Of a DNA stretch of 64,000 nt, positions 1 through 8,477 are shown piece by piece. The number at the start of each line of letters is the position of its first letter. Within the stretch, counting starts at the first letter, position 1. The stretch comes from Alphaproteobacteria bacterium (GTDB lineage Bacteria > Pseudomonadota > Alphaproteobacteria > Bin95), in contig JACKII010000002.1 of assembly GCA_020638555.1 (NCBI GenBank), forward strand, positions 806,001 to 870,000, read 5' to 3'. Made by a program: the position numbers and the translations under genes. Below the pieces are notes generated by a model. That model had not been told where the DNA came from, made no database searches, and saw only the letters and a list, made by a program, of their open reading frames with translations.

Positions 1-1099
1 CCTCGAGACGGCCGAGGGTCACGGCCACGGTCTTTTCCTCGCCCTTGCGCCAGAGCACCACGTCCACCTTTTCGCCCACCGGCGTTTCGGCGACGATGCG
101 GGGCAGGGCGCGCATGCGGTCGATGGTGTGGCCGTTGAACGACAGGATGACGTCGCCGGACTGGATGCCCGCCTTCGCCGCCGGACCGTTCTCGGAGACG
201 TTGGCGACCAGGGCGCCGTGCGGAGTCTTCAGGCCCAGGCTATCGGCGATTTCCTCGTTGACGGTCTGGATATGCACGCCCAGCCAGCCGCGGCGGGTCT
301 CGCCATACTTGCGCAACTGCGCGATCACCGGCTTGGCCAAGTCGATCGGGACCGAAAAGCCGATGCCGACGCTGCCGCCCGACGGCGAGTAGATCGCCGT
401 GTTGATGCCGATCACCTCGCCATCGACATTGACCAGCGGACCGCCGGAATTGCCCTTGTTGATGGCCGCATCCGTCTGGATGAAGTCATCGTAGGGGCCG
501 CTGCGGATGTCGCGCTTCTGCGCCGAAACGATGCCCGCGGTGACGGTGCCACCCAGGCCGAACGGGTTGCCGATCGCCACCACCCAGTCGCCGACCCGCA
601 GCACGTCGCTGTTGCCGAGCGGCAGATAGGCCAGCGGCTTGTCGCTTTCCACCTTCAGCACGGCGATGTCGGTCTTGGGATCGTGACCGATCAGCTTCGC
701 CGGCAGAGAGGTATCGTCCTGGAAGCGAACGAGGATTTCGTCCGCGCCGTCGATCACATGATTGTTGGTCACGATGATGCCGGTGGGATCGATGACGAAG
801 CCGGACCCCAGCGACGTGACCTGCCGCGGCGCGCTATCCTGCCCCTGCTGGCGGTCGAAGAACTCCCGGAAAAATTCCTCGAACGGAGAACCCGGCGGGA
901 ATTGCGGATGCCCGGGGGCGGAGTCCCGCTTGATGGTCTGGGTCGTGGAGATGTTCACCACCGCCGGAAGCGCCTTTTCCGCCATGTCGGCGAAGCTTTC
1001 CGGTAAGGCTTTGGCAAAGGCGCCGGACGTGGCGGAGACGAGAAATATCACAAGCGCAAGGGCCATTGAACCCGAACGCTGAACAGCCGGCCAACTCAT
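1..1099 (-). CDS. degQ: DegQ/HtrA-family periplasmic serine protease (3' end outside window)
   Basis: Periplasmic protease/chaperone that degrades misfolded envelope proteins. The visible 366 residues show an N-terminal hydrophobic signal segment (about residues 12-30) and a trypsin-like domain. The catalytic triad is readable: H114 in VTNNHVIDGA, D144 in KTDIAVLKV and S218 in NKGNSGGPL. The first PDZ domain starts near residue 240 (GWLGVHIQTV) and the carboxylate-binding region is intact. The window ends inside or just after PDZ1, so a second PDZ domain cannot be judged. I chose the ATG at 1099; an in-frame ATG at 1066 would shorten the signal peptide. The gene lies downstream of hflK-hflC-DUF2065 on the same strand, the usual alphaproteobacterial order. 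A hairpin at 1254-1290 suggests it may also have its own promoter in 1100-1250. Confidence 0.95.
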   Translation of the reverse strand, partial: MSWPAVQRSGSMALALVIFLVSATSGAFAKALPESFADMAEKALPAVVNISTTQTIKRDSAPGHPQFPPGSPFEEFFREFFDRQQGQDSAPRQVTSLGSGFVIDPTGIIVTNNHVIDGADEILVRFQDDTSLPAKLIGHDPKTDIAVLKVESDKPLAYLPLGNSDVLRVGDWVVAIGNPFGLGGTVTAGIVSAQKRDIRSGPYDDFIQTDAAINKGNSGGPLVNVDGEVIGINTAIYSPSGGSVGIGFSVPIDLAKPVIAQLRKYGETRRGWLGVHIQTVNEEIADSLGLKTPHGALVANVSENGPAAKAGIQSGDVILSFNGHTIDRMRALPRIVAETPVGEKVDVVLWRKGEEKTVAVTLGRLE

Positions 1100-1253
1100 T
1101 GGCTAAGGCCTCCCTCAATCAAAAAAACCTGGAACCGTCGCGAAAGAATGGGACGCGACTCCCAGAACGCAACCCGTATGTAGGCAATCGGTGAGGCTGT
1201 TCAACGGCAACGGACGCTGCCCCTTTCCGGGACGCGAGAGCCCGGCGGAAGAA

Positions 1254-1290
1254 CCGGCCGGAGCCGCGGTTTTCGCGTGGCTCCGGCCGG
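1254..1290 (-). terminator. Hairpin between the DUF2065 gene and degQ
   Basis: A perfect 12-bp stem, CCGGCCGGAGCC with GGCTCCGGCCGG, surrounds a 13-nt loop and starts 10 nt past the stop of the DUF2065 gene. There is no clear U-tract on the minus strand, so this is either a weak intrinsic terminator or an mRNA-stabilising hairpin. The rest of 1100-1300 holds no gene that I can support. Confidence 0.5.
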
Positions 1291-1300
1291 GCAACGGGTC

Positions 1301-1486
1301 TCACATGCGGATGACCCAGACGATGAAGACGCCGACCACGGCCATGGTCAGGCCGAAGAATCGCACCCGGTCGGTGGGCTCCTGCAGAATGCGCACCACC
1401 ATGCGCCGCATGGCGTCGGGGAACAGCGCGTAAAGCGCCCCCTCGATCGCCAGCATCAGGCCGAGCCCGACGATGAAGTCGATCAT
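1301..1486 (-). CDS. DUF2065 (YjeT-like) small membrane protein
   Basis: A 61-residue protein with two hydrophobic segments (about 1-20 and 43-61). These are separated by a basic stretch, DAMRRMVVRILQEP, which is characteristic of the DUF2065/YjeT family. Its function is unknown. Its position directly after hflC and before degQ is conserved in many proteobacteria and suggests a link to the HflKC/FtsH quality-control assembly. It starts 22 nt after the hflC stop and so is probably co-transcribed. The family call rests on length, topology and context. Confidence 0.85.
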   Translation of the reverse strand: MIDFIVGLGLMLAIEGALYALFPDAMRRMVVRILQEPTDRVRFFGLTMAVVGVFIVWVIRM

Positions 1487-1508
1487 GCGCTGGCCCCGGC
1501 CTCGCGGT

Positions 1509-2660
1509 CTATTGCGCGGTCGCCGGCGAAGTGGCGGGCGCCGTGGGCGTCTCCGTCGTTGCCGGCGGCACCGCGGGAGCGGCCGGCGCGTCGGCGGCCC
1601 CCGGAGCGGCCGGCAGGGTCGGCACGTCGGGCACCGCCGGAAGTTTCGGCATTTTCACGTCCGGCACGGCCGGCAGCTTTTGCAGCGACGCGCCCCCGGA
1701 CCCGTTCTGTCCGTTGGCGGGTTCGCCCTCTTTTGCGCTCTCTTCCGCGGCCTTCTCCGACTGCGCCGGCAGCGACACGCCCGACTCGATCTTGCCCACG
1801 TTCAGCTTGCTGAAATAGCTGAAGAAGTCGGAGTCGGGGCTCAGGACCATGGTGGTGCCGTCGGCGTTCAGCGCCTTGCGGTACGCTTCCATCGAGCGGT
1901 AGAAGGCAAAGAACTCCGGGTCCTTGCCAAAGGCATCCGCATAAATGCTGATCGCCGAGGCATCGCCTTCGCCGCGCAGCACCTGCGACTGGCGTTGCGA
2001 TTCGGCGATGAGCACCGTCTTCTCTCGCTCGGCGCGGGCGCGGATGCGCTGGGCGACTTCGGCACCCTGGGCGCGGAACTCGCGCGCTTCGCGCTCGCGC
2101 TCCGATTGCATCCGCTGGTAGATCGCCTCGGCGTTGGCCGCGGGCAGGTCGGCGCGGCGGATGCGGACGTCGACCACGTCGATGCCGAACTTGGAGGCGG
2201 CCTCGTTGGTGTCGGCCAGGATACGGGCCATGATATCCGCGCGCTCTTCCGAGAGCACGCTCGCCAGGGTCTCGTTGCCGACCACGCGGCGCAGCGAGGC
2301 GCTCAGAATGCCGGCCAACCGCGCCCGCGCGGCGGCCTCGGAACCGACGGCTTTGTAAAATTCCAGCGGGTCGCCGATGCGGTAGCGGGCGAAACTGTCG
2401 ACCACCAGCCGCTTCTGGTCGGCGGCGATGATTTCTTCCTGCGGCGGCGCAAAGTCGAGAATGCGCGATTCGAAATAGACGACGTTTTGCACGAACGGCA
2501 GCTTGAAGTGCAGGCCCGGTTCCTTGATGACCTGCTTCGGATCGCCGAACATCAGCACGATGGCCTGTTCGGTCTGGCGCACGACAAAGGCGGCGCTGGT
2601 CGCGACAATTCCGGCGACGATGACGACGACGCCGAGGACGACGAGCAGATTCCGGCTCAT
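1509..2660 (-). CDS. hflC: HflC, FtsH-regulating SPFH/prohibitin-domain protein
   Basis: Subunit of the HflK-HflC complex, which cages and modulates the FtsH protease at the inner membrane. It has an N-terminal membrane anchor (about residues 5-25) followed by an SPFH/band-7 domain (QTEQAIVLMFGDPKQV onward), then a charged coiled coil around residues 170-220 (QSEREREAREFRAQGA). It is 383 residues, longer than the roughly 300 usual for the family. The excess is a Pro/Ala/Thr-rich tail from about residue 290 that repeats KLPAVPDV twice. It lies 28 nt downstream of hflK on the same strand. The start ATG is preceded by the usual short gap, and I see no competing start. Confidence 0.95.
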   Translation of the reverse strand: MSRNLLVVLGVVVIVAGIVATSAAFVVRQTEQAIVLMFGDPKQVIKEPGLHFKLPFVQNVVYFESRILDFAPPQEEIIAADQKRLVVDSFARYRIGDPLEFYKAVGSEAAARARLAGILSASLRRVVGNETLASVLSEERADIMARILADTNEAASKFGIDVVDVRIRRADLPAANAEAIYQRMQSEREREAREFRAQGAEVAQRIRARAEREKTVLIAESQRQSQVLRGEGDASAISIYADAFGKDPEFFAFYRSMEAYRKALNADGTTMVLSPDSDFFSYFSKLNVGKIESGVSLPAQSEKAAEESAKEGEPANGQNGSGGASLQKLPAVPDVKMPKLPAVPDVPTLPAAPGAADAPAAPAVPPATTETPTAPATSPATAQ

Positions 2661-2688
2661 GAGGTTTGGCTCCTGTTGCTCGCGTCGG

Positions 2689-3885
2689 TTACTGGCTGCG
2701 GCCGGAGGCGCTGCCGGTGCTGCCGCTCTTGGCGGTGTGGCTTTGCAGTTCCGGCAGGGGGAGATACGGCACCACGCCGGACCCGGTGGCGCTGCGGTCG
2801 AGGATCAGCTTGTTGGCGTTGCCCAGCACCTCTTCCATGGTTTCCAGATAGATGCGGCGCACGGTGACGTCCTTGGCCTTGCGATAGGCGGCGTAGACAT
2901 CGTCGAAGCGGCCGGCGTCACCGCTGGCACGGGCGACGACTTCCTGCTTGTAGGCCTCGGCCTCCTGGATCAACTGCTCGGCCTCGCCGCGGGCACGCGG
3001 GATGATGTCGTTGCGGTAGGCCTCGGCCTCGTTGCGCAGGCGCTCCTGGTCGGCGCGGGCGCGCTGCACGTCACGGAAGGCGTCGACCACCTGCTGCGGC
3101 GGGTCGACCTTCAGCAATTGCGACTGGGTGATCTGAATGCCGGACCCATAGTCGTCCAGAATGGTCTGGATATCCTGCTGCGCGCGCGCTTCGATGGCGC
3201 CGCGGCCTTCGGCCAGGGCGGAGGCGATCGGCGTCTGGCCGATGATCTCGCGCATGACGCTTTCGGCGACGGCTTTCACCGTGCCTTCCGGGTCGCGGAT
3301 GTTGAACAGATAGTGGCCGGCGTCCTTGATGACCCAGAACACGACGAAGTTGATGTCGACGATGTTCTCGTCGCCGGTCAGCATCAGCGATTCGTCCGGC
3401 AGGCTGCGCATCAGGTCCGAACGCCCGGTGTCGCCGGCCGAGCGGAAGCCGACCTCCGCCCGGTTGACGCGCGTCACCTTCGGCGTGACCACGTCCTCGA
3501 TCGGGTAGGGCAGGTGATAGTTCAGGCCCGGCGGCGTGGTGGCGACATAGGCGCCGAACCGCGTGACCACGCCTTGCTCGTCCGGCAGAACGCGATAAAA
3601 GCCGCTGACGAGCCAGAGCGCGACGGCCGCCAGGATCAGCAGCAACGGCCCGCGGCCGCCGCCCACACCGCCCGGCAGGATCTTGCGCAAGGCTTCCTGG
3701 CTTTTCTTGATGGCCTCGTCGATATTCGGCGGCTGCGGTCCCTGACCGCCGCCGCGGCCACCGCCGCCGGACGGACCCCAGGGGCCGCCACCGCCGCCCC
3801 AAGGGCCTCCGCCGCCGCCACGACCGCCTCCGTTACCTCCGCCGCCCCAAGGGCCGCCGCCACCGCTCTGATTGTGCATGGGCAT
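2689..3885 (-). CDS. hflK: HflK, FtsH-regulating SPFH-domain protein
   Basis: Partner of HflC and first gene of the operon. The protein starts MPMHNQSGGGG. Starts further upstream would add residues unlike the family. The N-terminal 50 residues are a glycine-rich cytoplasmic stretch with repeated GGGGPWG units, as is usual for HflK. A membrane span follows around residues 75-95 (LLLILAAVALWLVSGFY), then the SPFH domain (RVLPDEQGVVTRFG) and a C-terminal coiled coil rich in EAEAYR/EAEAYK. A weak GGGAAAG-like site lies upstream, and a second in-frame ATG two codons later is equally possible. It diverges from mrp across 137 bp (3886-4022), which should hold both promoters. Confidence 0.94.
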   Translation of the reverse strand: MPMHNQSGGGGPWGGGGNGGGRGGGGGPWGGGGGPWGPSGGGGRGGGQGPQPPNIDEAIKKSQEALRKILPGGVGGGRGPLLLILAAVALWLVSGFYRVLPDEQGVVTRFGAYVATTPPGLNYHLPYPIEDVVTPKVTRVNRAEVGFRSAGDTGRSDLMRSLPDESLMLTGDENIVDINFVVFWVIKDAGHYLFNIRDPEGTVKAVAESVMREIIGQTPIASALAEGRGAIEARAQQDIQTILDDYGSGIQITQSQLLKVDPPQQVVDAFRDVQRARADQERLRNEAEAYRNDIIPRARGEAEQLIQEAEAYKQEVVARASGDAGRFDDVYAAYRKAKDVTVRRIYLETMEEVLGNANKLILDRSATGSGVVPYLPLPELQSHTAKSGSTGSASGRSQ

Positions 3886-4022
3886 GCAAATCTTTCCCGC
3901 AAATGAGTTCTGCCGCGTGCGGCCTTCCATTGAACGCAGCGCCTCATATATGACAGGCAGTGCCGCCGCACAACCGAGGCGCGGCGATCCTTGCTCCGAT
4001 CGGTCGAAGAAAGAGTTGATGC

Positions 4023-5087
4023 ATGGCGGGTCCCACCGAAGCCCAAGTGCGCGCAGAATTGGCAAAAGTTCCCGGCGCCGGACAGTTGCTGGACGGGGTT
4101 GCCGTGAAGGACGGGCACATCCAGGTCGCCCTGGCGATTGACCCGGCCCAGGCCCAGCAGGCAGAGCCGGTGCGCCGGCAGGCAGAGACCGCGTTGCGTG
4201 CACTGCCGGGTGTGTTGTCGGCCACGGTCGTGCTCACGGCCAACCGCGATCCGGCGCAGCAAAGCCCGGCGCCTGCGCAACGCGGGGCCGCGCCCCGCCA
4301 GCACAGCCCCCAGCAAAGCCCGATGAACCCGGAACCGGTGCCGGGTGTCGGCGCGGTGATCGCGGTCGCGTCCGGCAAGGGCGGCGTCGGTAAGTCCACG
4401 GTCGCGGCGAATCTCGCCGTGGCCCTGGCCCAATCCGGCCTGCGGGTCGGCCTGATGGATGCGGATGTCTACGGCCCGTCGGTGCCGCGCATGCTGGGCG
4501 TCAACCGCAAGCCGGACAGCGACGGCCAGATGCTGCTGCCGCTGGAGGCGCACGGGGTCAAGCTCATGTCCATGGGCTTCATGGTCGAGGAACGCACGGC
4601 CATGATCTGGCGCGGCCCCATGGTCATGAGCGCCGTGCAGCAGATGATTTTTCAGGTGCAGTGGGGCGCTCTCGACGTGCTGGTGCTCGACCTGCCGCCC
4701 GGCACGGGCGACGCCCAGCTGACCATCGCGCAGAAGGTGAAGCTGGCAGGCGCCGTCATCGTCTCGACCCCGCAGGACATCGCCCTGCTCGACGTCCGCC
4801 GCGGCATGACCATGTTCGAGAAGGTCAACGTGCCGGTGTTCGGCCTGGTCGAGAATATGAGCATGTATATCTGCCCGAACTGCGGGCACGAGGCCCACAT
4901 TTTCGGTCATGGCGGCGCGGCGGCGGAGGCGAAAGCGCTCGGCTGCGACTTCCTGGGCGAGATCCCGCTGTCGCTGCCGATCCGCGAGCAGAGCGACGCC
5001 GGCGCCCCCATCGTCGTTGCCCAGCCCGGCAGCCCGGAGGCGGAAGCCTTCCGCACCCTGGCCGCACGCGTCCGCGCGAAGCTCTGA
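4023..5087 (+). CDS. mrp: Mrp/ApbC/NBP35-family Fe-S cluster carrier ATPase
   Basis: P-loop ATPase thought to bind and deliver [4Fe-4S] clusters in the cytoplasm. The N-terminal 90 residues form a MIP18/DUF59-like domain (AQVRAELAKVPGAGQLLDGV). A Pro/Gln-rich linker follows, then the deviant Walker A SGKGGVGKST starting at residue 117 and DADVYGPSVPRMLG. A CPNC motif at residues 284 and 287 is the bridging cluster site. The length of 354 residues is normal for the family. The start ATG diverges from hflK, and the gene ends in a convergent terminator shared with the next minus-strand gene. Confidence 0.95.
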   Translation: MAGPTEAQVRAELAKVPGAGQLLDGVAVKDGHIQVALAIDPAQAQQAEPVRRQAETALRALPGVLSATVVLTANRDPAQQSPAPAQRGAAPRQHSPQQSPMNPEPVPGVGAVIAVASGKGGVGKSTVAANLAVALAQSGLRVGLMDADVYGPSVPRMLGVNRKPDSDGQMLLPLEAHGVKLMSMGFMVEERTAMIWRGPMVMSAVQQMIFQVQWGALDVLVLDLPPGTGDAQLTIAQKVKLAGAVIVSTPQDIALLDVRRGMTMFEKVNVPVFGLVENMSMYICPNCGHEAHIFGHGGAAAEAKALGCDFLGEIPLSLPIREQSDAGAPIVVAQPGSPEAEAFRTLAARVRAKL

Positions 5088-5102
5088 CCCGTTCCGTGCC
5101 GT

Positions 5103-5129
5103 CCCTCCCCCGATCAAGTCGGGGGAGGG
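5103..5129. terminator. Bidirectional hairpin between mrp and the hydrolase gene
   Basis: CCCTCCCCCGA pairs perfectly with TCGGGGGAGGG across a 5-nt loop, TCAAG. It lies between two convergent genes, 16 nt after the mrp stop and 20 nt before the 3' end of the hydrolase. The loop and inner stem resemble the CCCCGACTTGATCGGGG hairpins found inside the R1 repeats elsewhere in the window. Confidence 0.65.
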
Positions 5130-5148
5130 GTGACAGACAGCGTCCGCC

Positions 5149-5922
5149 CTACTCCGAGACGCGCAGGGCCGAATCCCGCGGCTCCGGCGTGCCCATCAGA
5201 TAGCGATGGAGGAATTCGCGGCAGAGGCGGATTTCCTCCATCGGCACCGCCGGATGCAGGCCGGGGTTGGCGTGCAGGCGCTTGTCCTCGCTGGCCAGCG
5301 CATCGAACAGGGCGAGGCAGTCCTCGCGGCTGAACAACTCGTCCTCCAACTGCCAGAGGAAAAACACCGGGCAGGTGATCGCCTTAGCCGCGGCCTCGAC
5401 CTTGGGGCGATAGTGATCCGGACCGGTGATGCCCATCAGGCCCAGCACCGCCGCCTTGATGCGCGGCTCGGCCGCGACCAGCGGCGCGCCGTAGATCGTG
5501 CCCATGGAGAGGCCGTAATAGCCGACCGGCCCGGCGCCCACCTCCGGCAGCGCCTGCACCGCGTCCAACACGGCCTGCCAGTCGGCGACCATGTCGGCCT
5601 CGGTGCCCTCGCGCTGCCATTCCGGCCAGAACGCGGCCCGTCCGCCCGGCCCGACCTGCCGGCGACCGTGCACCGGCCCGTCGATGGCGAGCACGAACAT
5701 GTTGTGGTCGCCCACCAGATGCTCGGCCATGTGCGGGATCGGCGCCTGATGGCGCGAGCCGCTGGCGCCGTGTCCGCAGAGCACCAGCGGCGCGCCGGTT
5801 TCAGGGCGTTCGCTCTGCCAGAGCACGCCGGTGACCGTGCGGTCGCCGCGCTGCAACGTGAACTCGCGCGCCACCAGGCCGGGGCGGGCAGGGGTGGAGG
5901 CGTCGGGGGCGTGAAAGTCCAT
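5149..5922 (-). CDS. Alpha/beta hydrolase (dienelactone hydrolase-like)
   Basis: A 257-residue alpha/beta-hydrolase-fold enzyme of unknown substrate. The nucleophile elbow is GLSMG with S139. An oxyanion-type segment, LVLCGHGASGSR, lies near residue 48. A late FFLWQLEDELFSREDC stretch probably carries the acid, and the catalytic His is likely in NPGLHPAVP near residue 228. No signal peptide is present, so it is cytoplasmic. It stands upstream of nothing on its own strand except mrp in convergent orientation. Its neighbour, the benzoate-CoA ligase-type gene, lies behind a 228-bp gap and is also on minus. Dienelactone hydrolase-like is a fold-level call only. Confidence 0.8.
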   Translation of the reverse strand: MDFHAPDASTPARPGLVAREFTLQRGDRTVTGVLWQSERPETGAPLVLCGHGASGSRHQAPIPHMAEHLVGDHNMFVLAIDGPVHGRRQVGPGGRAAFWPEWQREGTEADMVADWQAVLDAVQALPEVGAGPVGYYGLSMGTIYGAPLVAAEPRIKAAVLGLMGITGPDHYRPKVEAAAKAITCPVFFLWQLEDELFSREDCLALFDALASEDKRLHANPGLHPAVPMEEIRLCREFLHRYLMGTPEPRDSALRVSE

Positions 5923-6010
5923 GAGGGTTCCTCGGTCGTGTCGGAGGCAGTATTGCGGGTTTGATGCGTTGGGGGAAGAGAACCGCGGTTCAGATCAGTG
6001 GCCGGCAAGC

Positions 6011-6139
6011 CTCTCCCGTCTCGGGCGTCATTGCGGGCCCGAAGGGCATGGCAATCCAGACCGGCCCGTGAGCCAGGCCGCCGCCTACCTGGATTGCCGC
6101 GCGGGCCTTGCCCGCTCGCAATGACGCCCGAGAAGGGGA
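6011..6139. repeat. Nested inverted repeat (cruciform-type palindromic element)
   Basis: Outer arms CTCGGGCGTCATTGCG (6020-6035) and CGCAATGACGCCCGAG (6117-6132) are perfect complements. They are extended by CTCTCCC and GGGGAG. Inner arms GGCAATCCAG (6050-6059) and CTGGATTGCC (6089-6098) pair as well, and further GC-rich pairing lies between. This fills most of the gap 5923-6150, where no gene is visible. It resembles the non-coding palindromic repeats that are common between alphaproteobacterial genes, and could also terminate transcription. Confidence 0.75.
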
Positions 6140-6150
6140 GGGGGCAGCCC

Positions 6151-7683
6151 TCAATCCCGCAGTTTGAAGCGCTGGATTTTGCCGGTCGCGGTCTTGGGCA
6201 GTTCCTCGACCACCTCGACCCAGCGGGGATATTTCCACGGGCCGACGCTGGCCTGCACATGGTGTTTCAGGTCCTCGAACAGGTGGTCGGAGCCCTGGCC
6301 CTCCTTCAGCACGACGATGGCCTTGGGCTTCAGCAAGCCCTCGTCGTCCTCGGCCGGCACGACGGCTGCCTCCAGCACGGCCGGGTGGGAGATCAGCGCG
6401 CTTTCCACCTCGAACGGCGAAACCCAGATGCCGGAGACCTTGAACATGTCGTCGGTGCGGCCCTGGTAGGTGTAATAGCCATCGGCCGAGCGTAGGTATT
6501 TGTCGCCGGTGTGGGTCCATTCGCCGGCAAAGGTGCGGCGGGTCTTTTCGCGCTGGTTCCAATAGCCCTCGGCCGCCGTCGGCCCGCGCACCAGCAACTC
6601 GCCGATTGCGCCGTCGCCCAGCTCCGTGCCGTCGTCGTCCACCAGCCGCAGGTCATAGCCGGGCAGCGGCTGGCCGCTGGTGCCATAGCGCACGGCGTTG
6701 GCGCGGTTGGAGAGGAAAATGTGCAGCATCTCGGTCGAGCCGATGCCGTCCAGGATTTCCACGCCGAAGCGCTTTTCCCACGCCTTGCCCACCTCTTCCG
6801 GCAGGGCCTCCCCGGCGGAAACGCAGAGGCGGAGACGGCCGCCGGTGTCGATGTCCGCGCCCTCTGACTGGGCAAGCGCCAGCATGCCGGCATAGAGGGT
6901 GGGAACGCCGAAATAGAGGGTCGGCCTGTGCTGCTGCAATTGCCGGAACATCGCCTGCGGCGTCGGCCGCTCCGGCCACAGCACCGCCGTGGCGCCGACC
7001 GAGAGCGGGAAGCTCATGCCGTTGCCCAGGCCATAGGCGAAGAACAGCTTCGCGGCCGAGAAGAATACATCGTCCTCGCCGATGCCCAGCACCGGCTTGG
7101 CGTAAAGCCGGCAGGTCTCCATCGGCGAGGTGTGCAGGTGTTTCGTGCCCTTCGGCATGCCGGTCGAGCCGCTGGAATAGAGCCAGAACGCCACCTCGTC
7201 CGCCACCGTGTCGGCAAGCGCAAAGGTCTCGGGCTGGGCGTCGCGCTGCGCAGCATAGCCGCCATCGCCGCCGACGACGATCACATGGTTCAGGAACGGC
7301 AGGCCCTCCAGGATCGGCTCGACCACTGGCAGCAGCGGCGCGGAGACGAACACCGCCCGCGCCCGGCTGTCCTCCAGGATGTAGCGGTATTGCTCGGTCG
7401 TCAGCAGCGTGTTGAGGGCGATCGGCACCACGCCCGCCTTGATCGCGCCCCAGAAGATCGCCGGGTAGTCGCACGTGTCCAGCAGCACGCAGGCCACCCG
7501 CTCCTCGCGCCGGATACCCAGCGCCGCCATCAGGTTCGCGGCCTGGTTCGTCTCCGTCACCAGTTCGCCATACGTCATGGACCGCGCCGGGTCGATGAAT
7601 GCCGTTTTGTCGGAGCGCCCTTCGACCCCATGTCGGTCGACCATGTCGGCGGCGGCGTTGTACTGGCGCGGATAGTCGGACAT
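6151..7683 (-). CDS. Benzoate-CoA ligase family (ANL adenylating enzyme)
   Basis: ATP-dependent acyl-CoA synthetase that would activate benzoate or a substituted benzoate to its CoA thioester. The A3 motif YSSGSTGMPKG and the following HLHTSPMETCRLYA are characteristic of the benzoate-CoA ligase branch. Later motifs are present: a GSTE A5 motif (GIGSTEMLHIF), GEWTHTGDKY (A7), and the C-terminal catalytic lysine in PKTATGKIQRFKLRD. It is 510 residues, full length. The N-terminus MSDYPRQYNAAADM is normal for the group. No benzoyl-CoA reductase or box genes lie nearby, so the true substrate is open; 4-hydroxybenzoate, 2-aminobenzoate or another aryl acid are possible. It diverges from the cupin gene. 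Confidence 0.85.
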   Translation of the reverse strand: MSDYPRQYNAAADMVDRHGVEGRSDKTAFIDPARSMTYGELVTETNQAANLMAALGIRREERVACVLLDTCDYPAIFWGAIKAGVVPIALNTLLTTEQYRYILEDSRARAVFVSAPLLPVVEPILEGLPFLNHVIVVGGDGGYAAQRDAQPETFALADTVADEVAFWLYSSGSTGMPKGTKHLHTSPMETCRLYAKPVLGIGEDDVFFSAAKLFFAYGLGNGMSFPLSVGATAVLWPERPTPQAMFRQLQQHRPTLYFGVPTLYAGMLALAQSEGADIDTGGRLRLCVSAGEALPEEVGKAWEKRFGVEILDGIGSTEMLHIFLSNRANAVRYGTSGQPLPGYDLRLVDDDGTELGDGAIGELLVRGPTAAEGYWNQREKTRRTFAGEWTHTGDKYLRSADGYYTYQGRTDDMFKVSGIWVSPFEVESALISHPAVLEAAVVPAEDDEGLLKPKAIVVLKEGQGSDHLFEDLKHHVQASVGPWKYPRWVEVVEELPKTATGKIQRFKLRD

Positions 7684-7783
7684 GAGGCGAGATTTCCCTG
7701 GCGGCTATTGGTCTTCGGGCCGATCATAGCGCTCTCGGCCCGTGGCGTCAGCCGCAGCGCATCCGGGAAGGAGGAGTTCGCTC

Positions 7784-8164
7784 ATGCCGATCATCGACCA
7801 AGCCGCCCAGCCCGTCGAGGAATGGCGGCCGGGCGTGCGCACCGTCATGCTGGTTTCGGCGGTGACCGGCTCCAGCCAGTTCTGCATTTTCGAGCAGTTC
7901 TGCGCTCCCGGTCTCGGCGCGCCGACCCATCTGCATGCGGTGGAAGAGGTGCTGACCATCGTTGCCGGTCAGGCGGAAGTCTGGCTTGGGGACGAGCGCC
8001 ATGCGCTCTCGCCCGGCCAGTCCATCGTCATTCCCGCCGGTCGCTTCCATGGCTTCCGCAACGCGGGCGACGGCGAGTTGCACGTCCGCGCCACCCTGGC
8101 CGCGCCGATCTTCGAAGCCAGCTATGACGACCGCAACGAACTGAGCCGCCGCTGGGTGCCCTGA
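7784..8164 (+). CDS. Cupin-domain protein
   Basis: A 126-residue single-domain cupin. The metal-site signature is readable: GLGAPTHLHAVEEVLTIV gives motif 1 (H, H, E) and PAGRFHGFRNAGDGELHV gives motif 2. It could be a small-molecule binding protein or isomerase/dioxygenase-type enzyme; the substrate cannot be inferred. The start at 7784 is set by a strong Shine-Dalgarno AAGGAGG at 7768-7774. An upstream in-frame start at 7742 lacks one. It is divergent from the benzoate-CoA ligase gene by 100 bp and may share its regulation. Confidence 0.85.
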   Translation: MPIIDQAAQPVEEWRPGVRTVMLVSAVTGSSQFCIFEQFCAPGLGAPTHLHAVEEVLTIVAGQAEVWLGDERHALSPGQSIVIPAGRFHGFRNAGDGELHVRATLAAPIFEASYDDRNELSRRWVP

Positions 8165-8190
8165 GCCACCCCGCCGCCCTCCGCACCATT

Positions 8191-8372
8191 CCCGCTTTCC
8201 CGGCCGGCCGCAGGGCGGGCCCCGCCGAGGCGGAGGCGGCCACCCTGGACCTGTGCTTTCCCGGCCGTCCGCAGGGCGGGCCGGGATCTCGAGCCGGGGA
8301 GGGCTCCCTCGGTCGGGGACGCACGCGCATGGAGGTCCCGGATCGCCGCTCCGCGCCGTCCGGGAAAGCGGG
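8191..8372. repeat. R2-type palindromic repeat
   Basis: The outer arms CCCGCTTTCCCGG (8191-8203) and CCGGGAAAGCGGG (8360-8372) are perfect complements. Inside are two partial copies of TTTCCCGGCCG(G/T)CCGCAGGG and the segment GGAGGTCCCGGATCGCCGC. The latter recurs at 54588-54606 and, in degraded form, near 61270. It occupies the gap between the cupin and membrane protein genes (8165-8477), where I see no coding sequence. Confidence 0.75.
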
Positions 8373-8477
8373 CGCGAGGGCGTCGCGGTTTGCCTGCGGC
8401 AGCGGGTTCGCTCCCCTTTGCGGCACGGTCGTGCTAGGCGGAAGGCACTTCCGATTACTCCAGTGAGGGTCTGTGTC

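Noticed and set aside
1119..1304. A 61-codon minus-strand frame between degQ and the DUF2065 gene
   Set aside because: Arg/Ala-rich, overlaps the hairpin and shows no family pattern or ribosome site.
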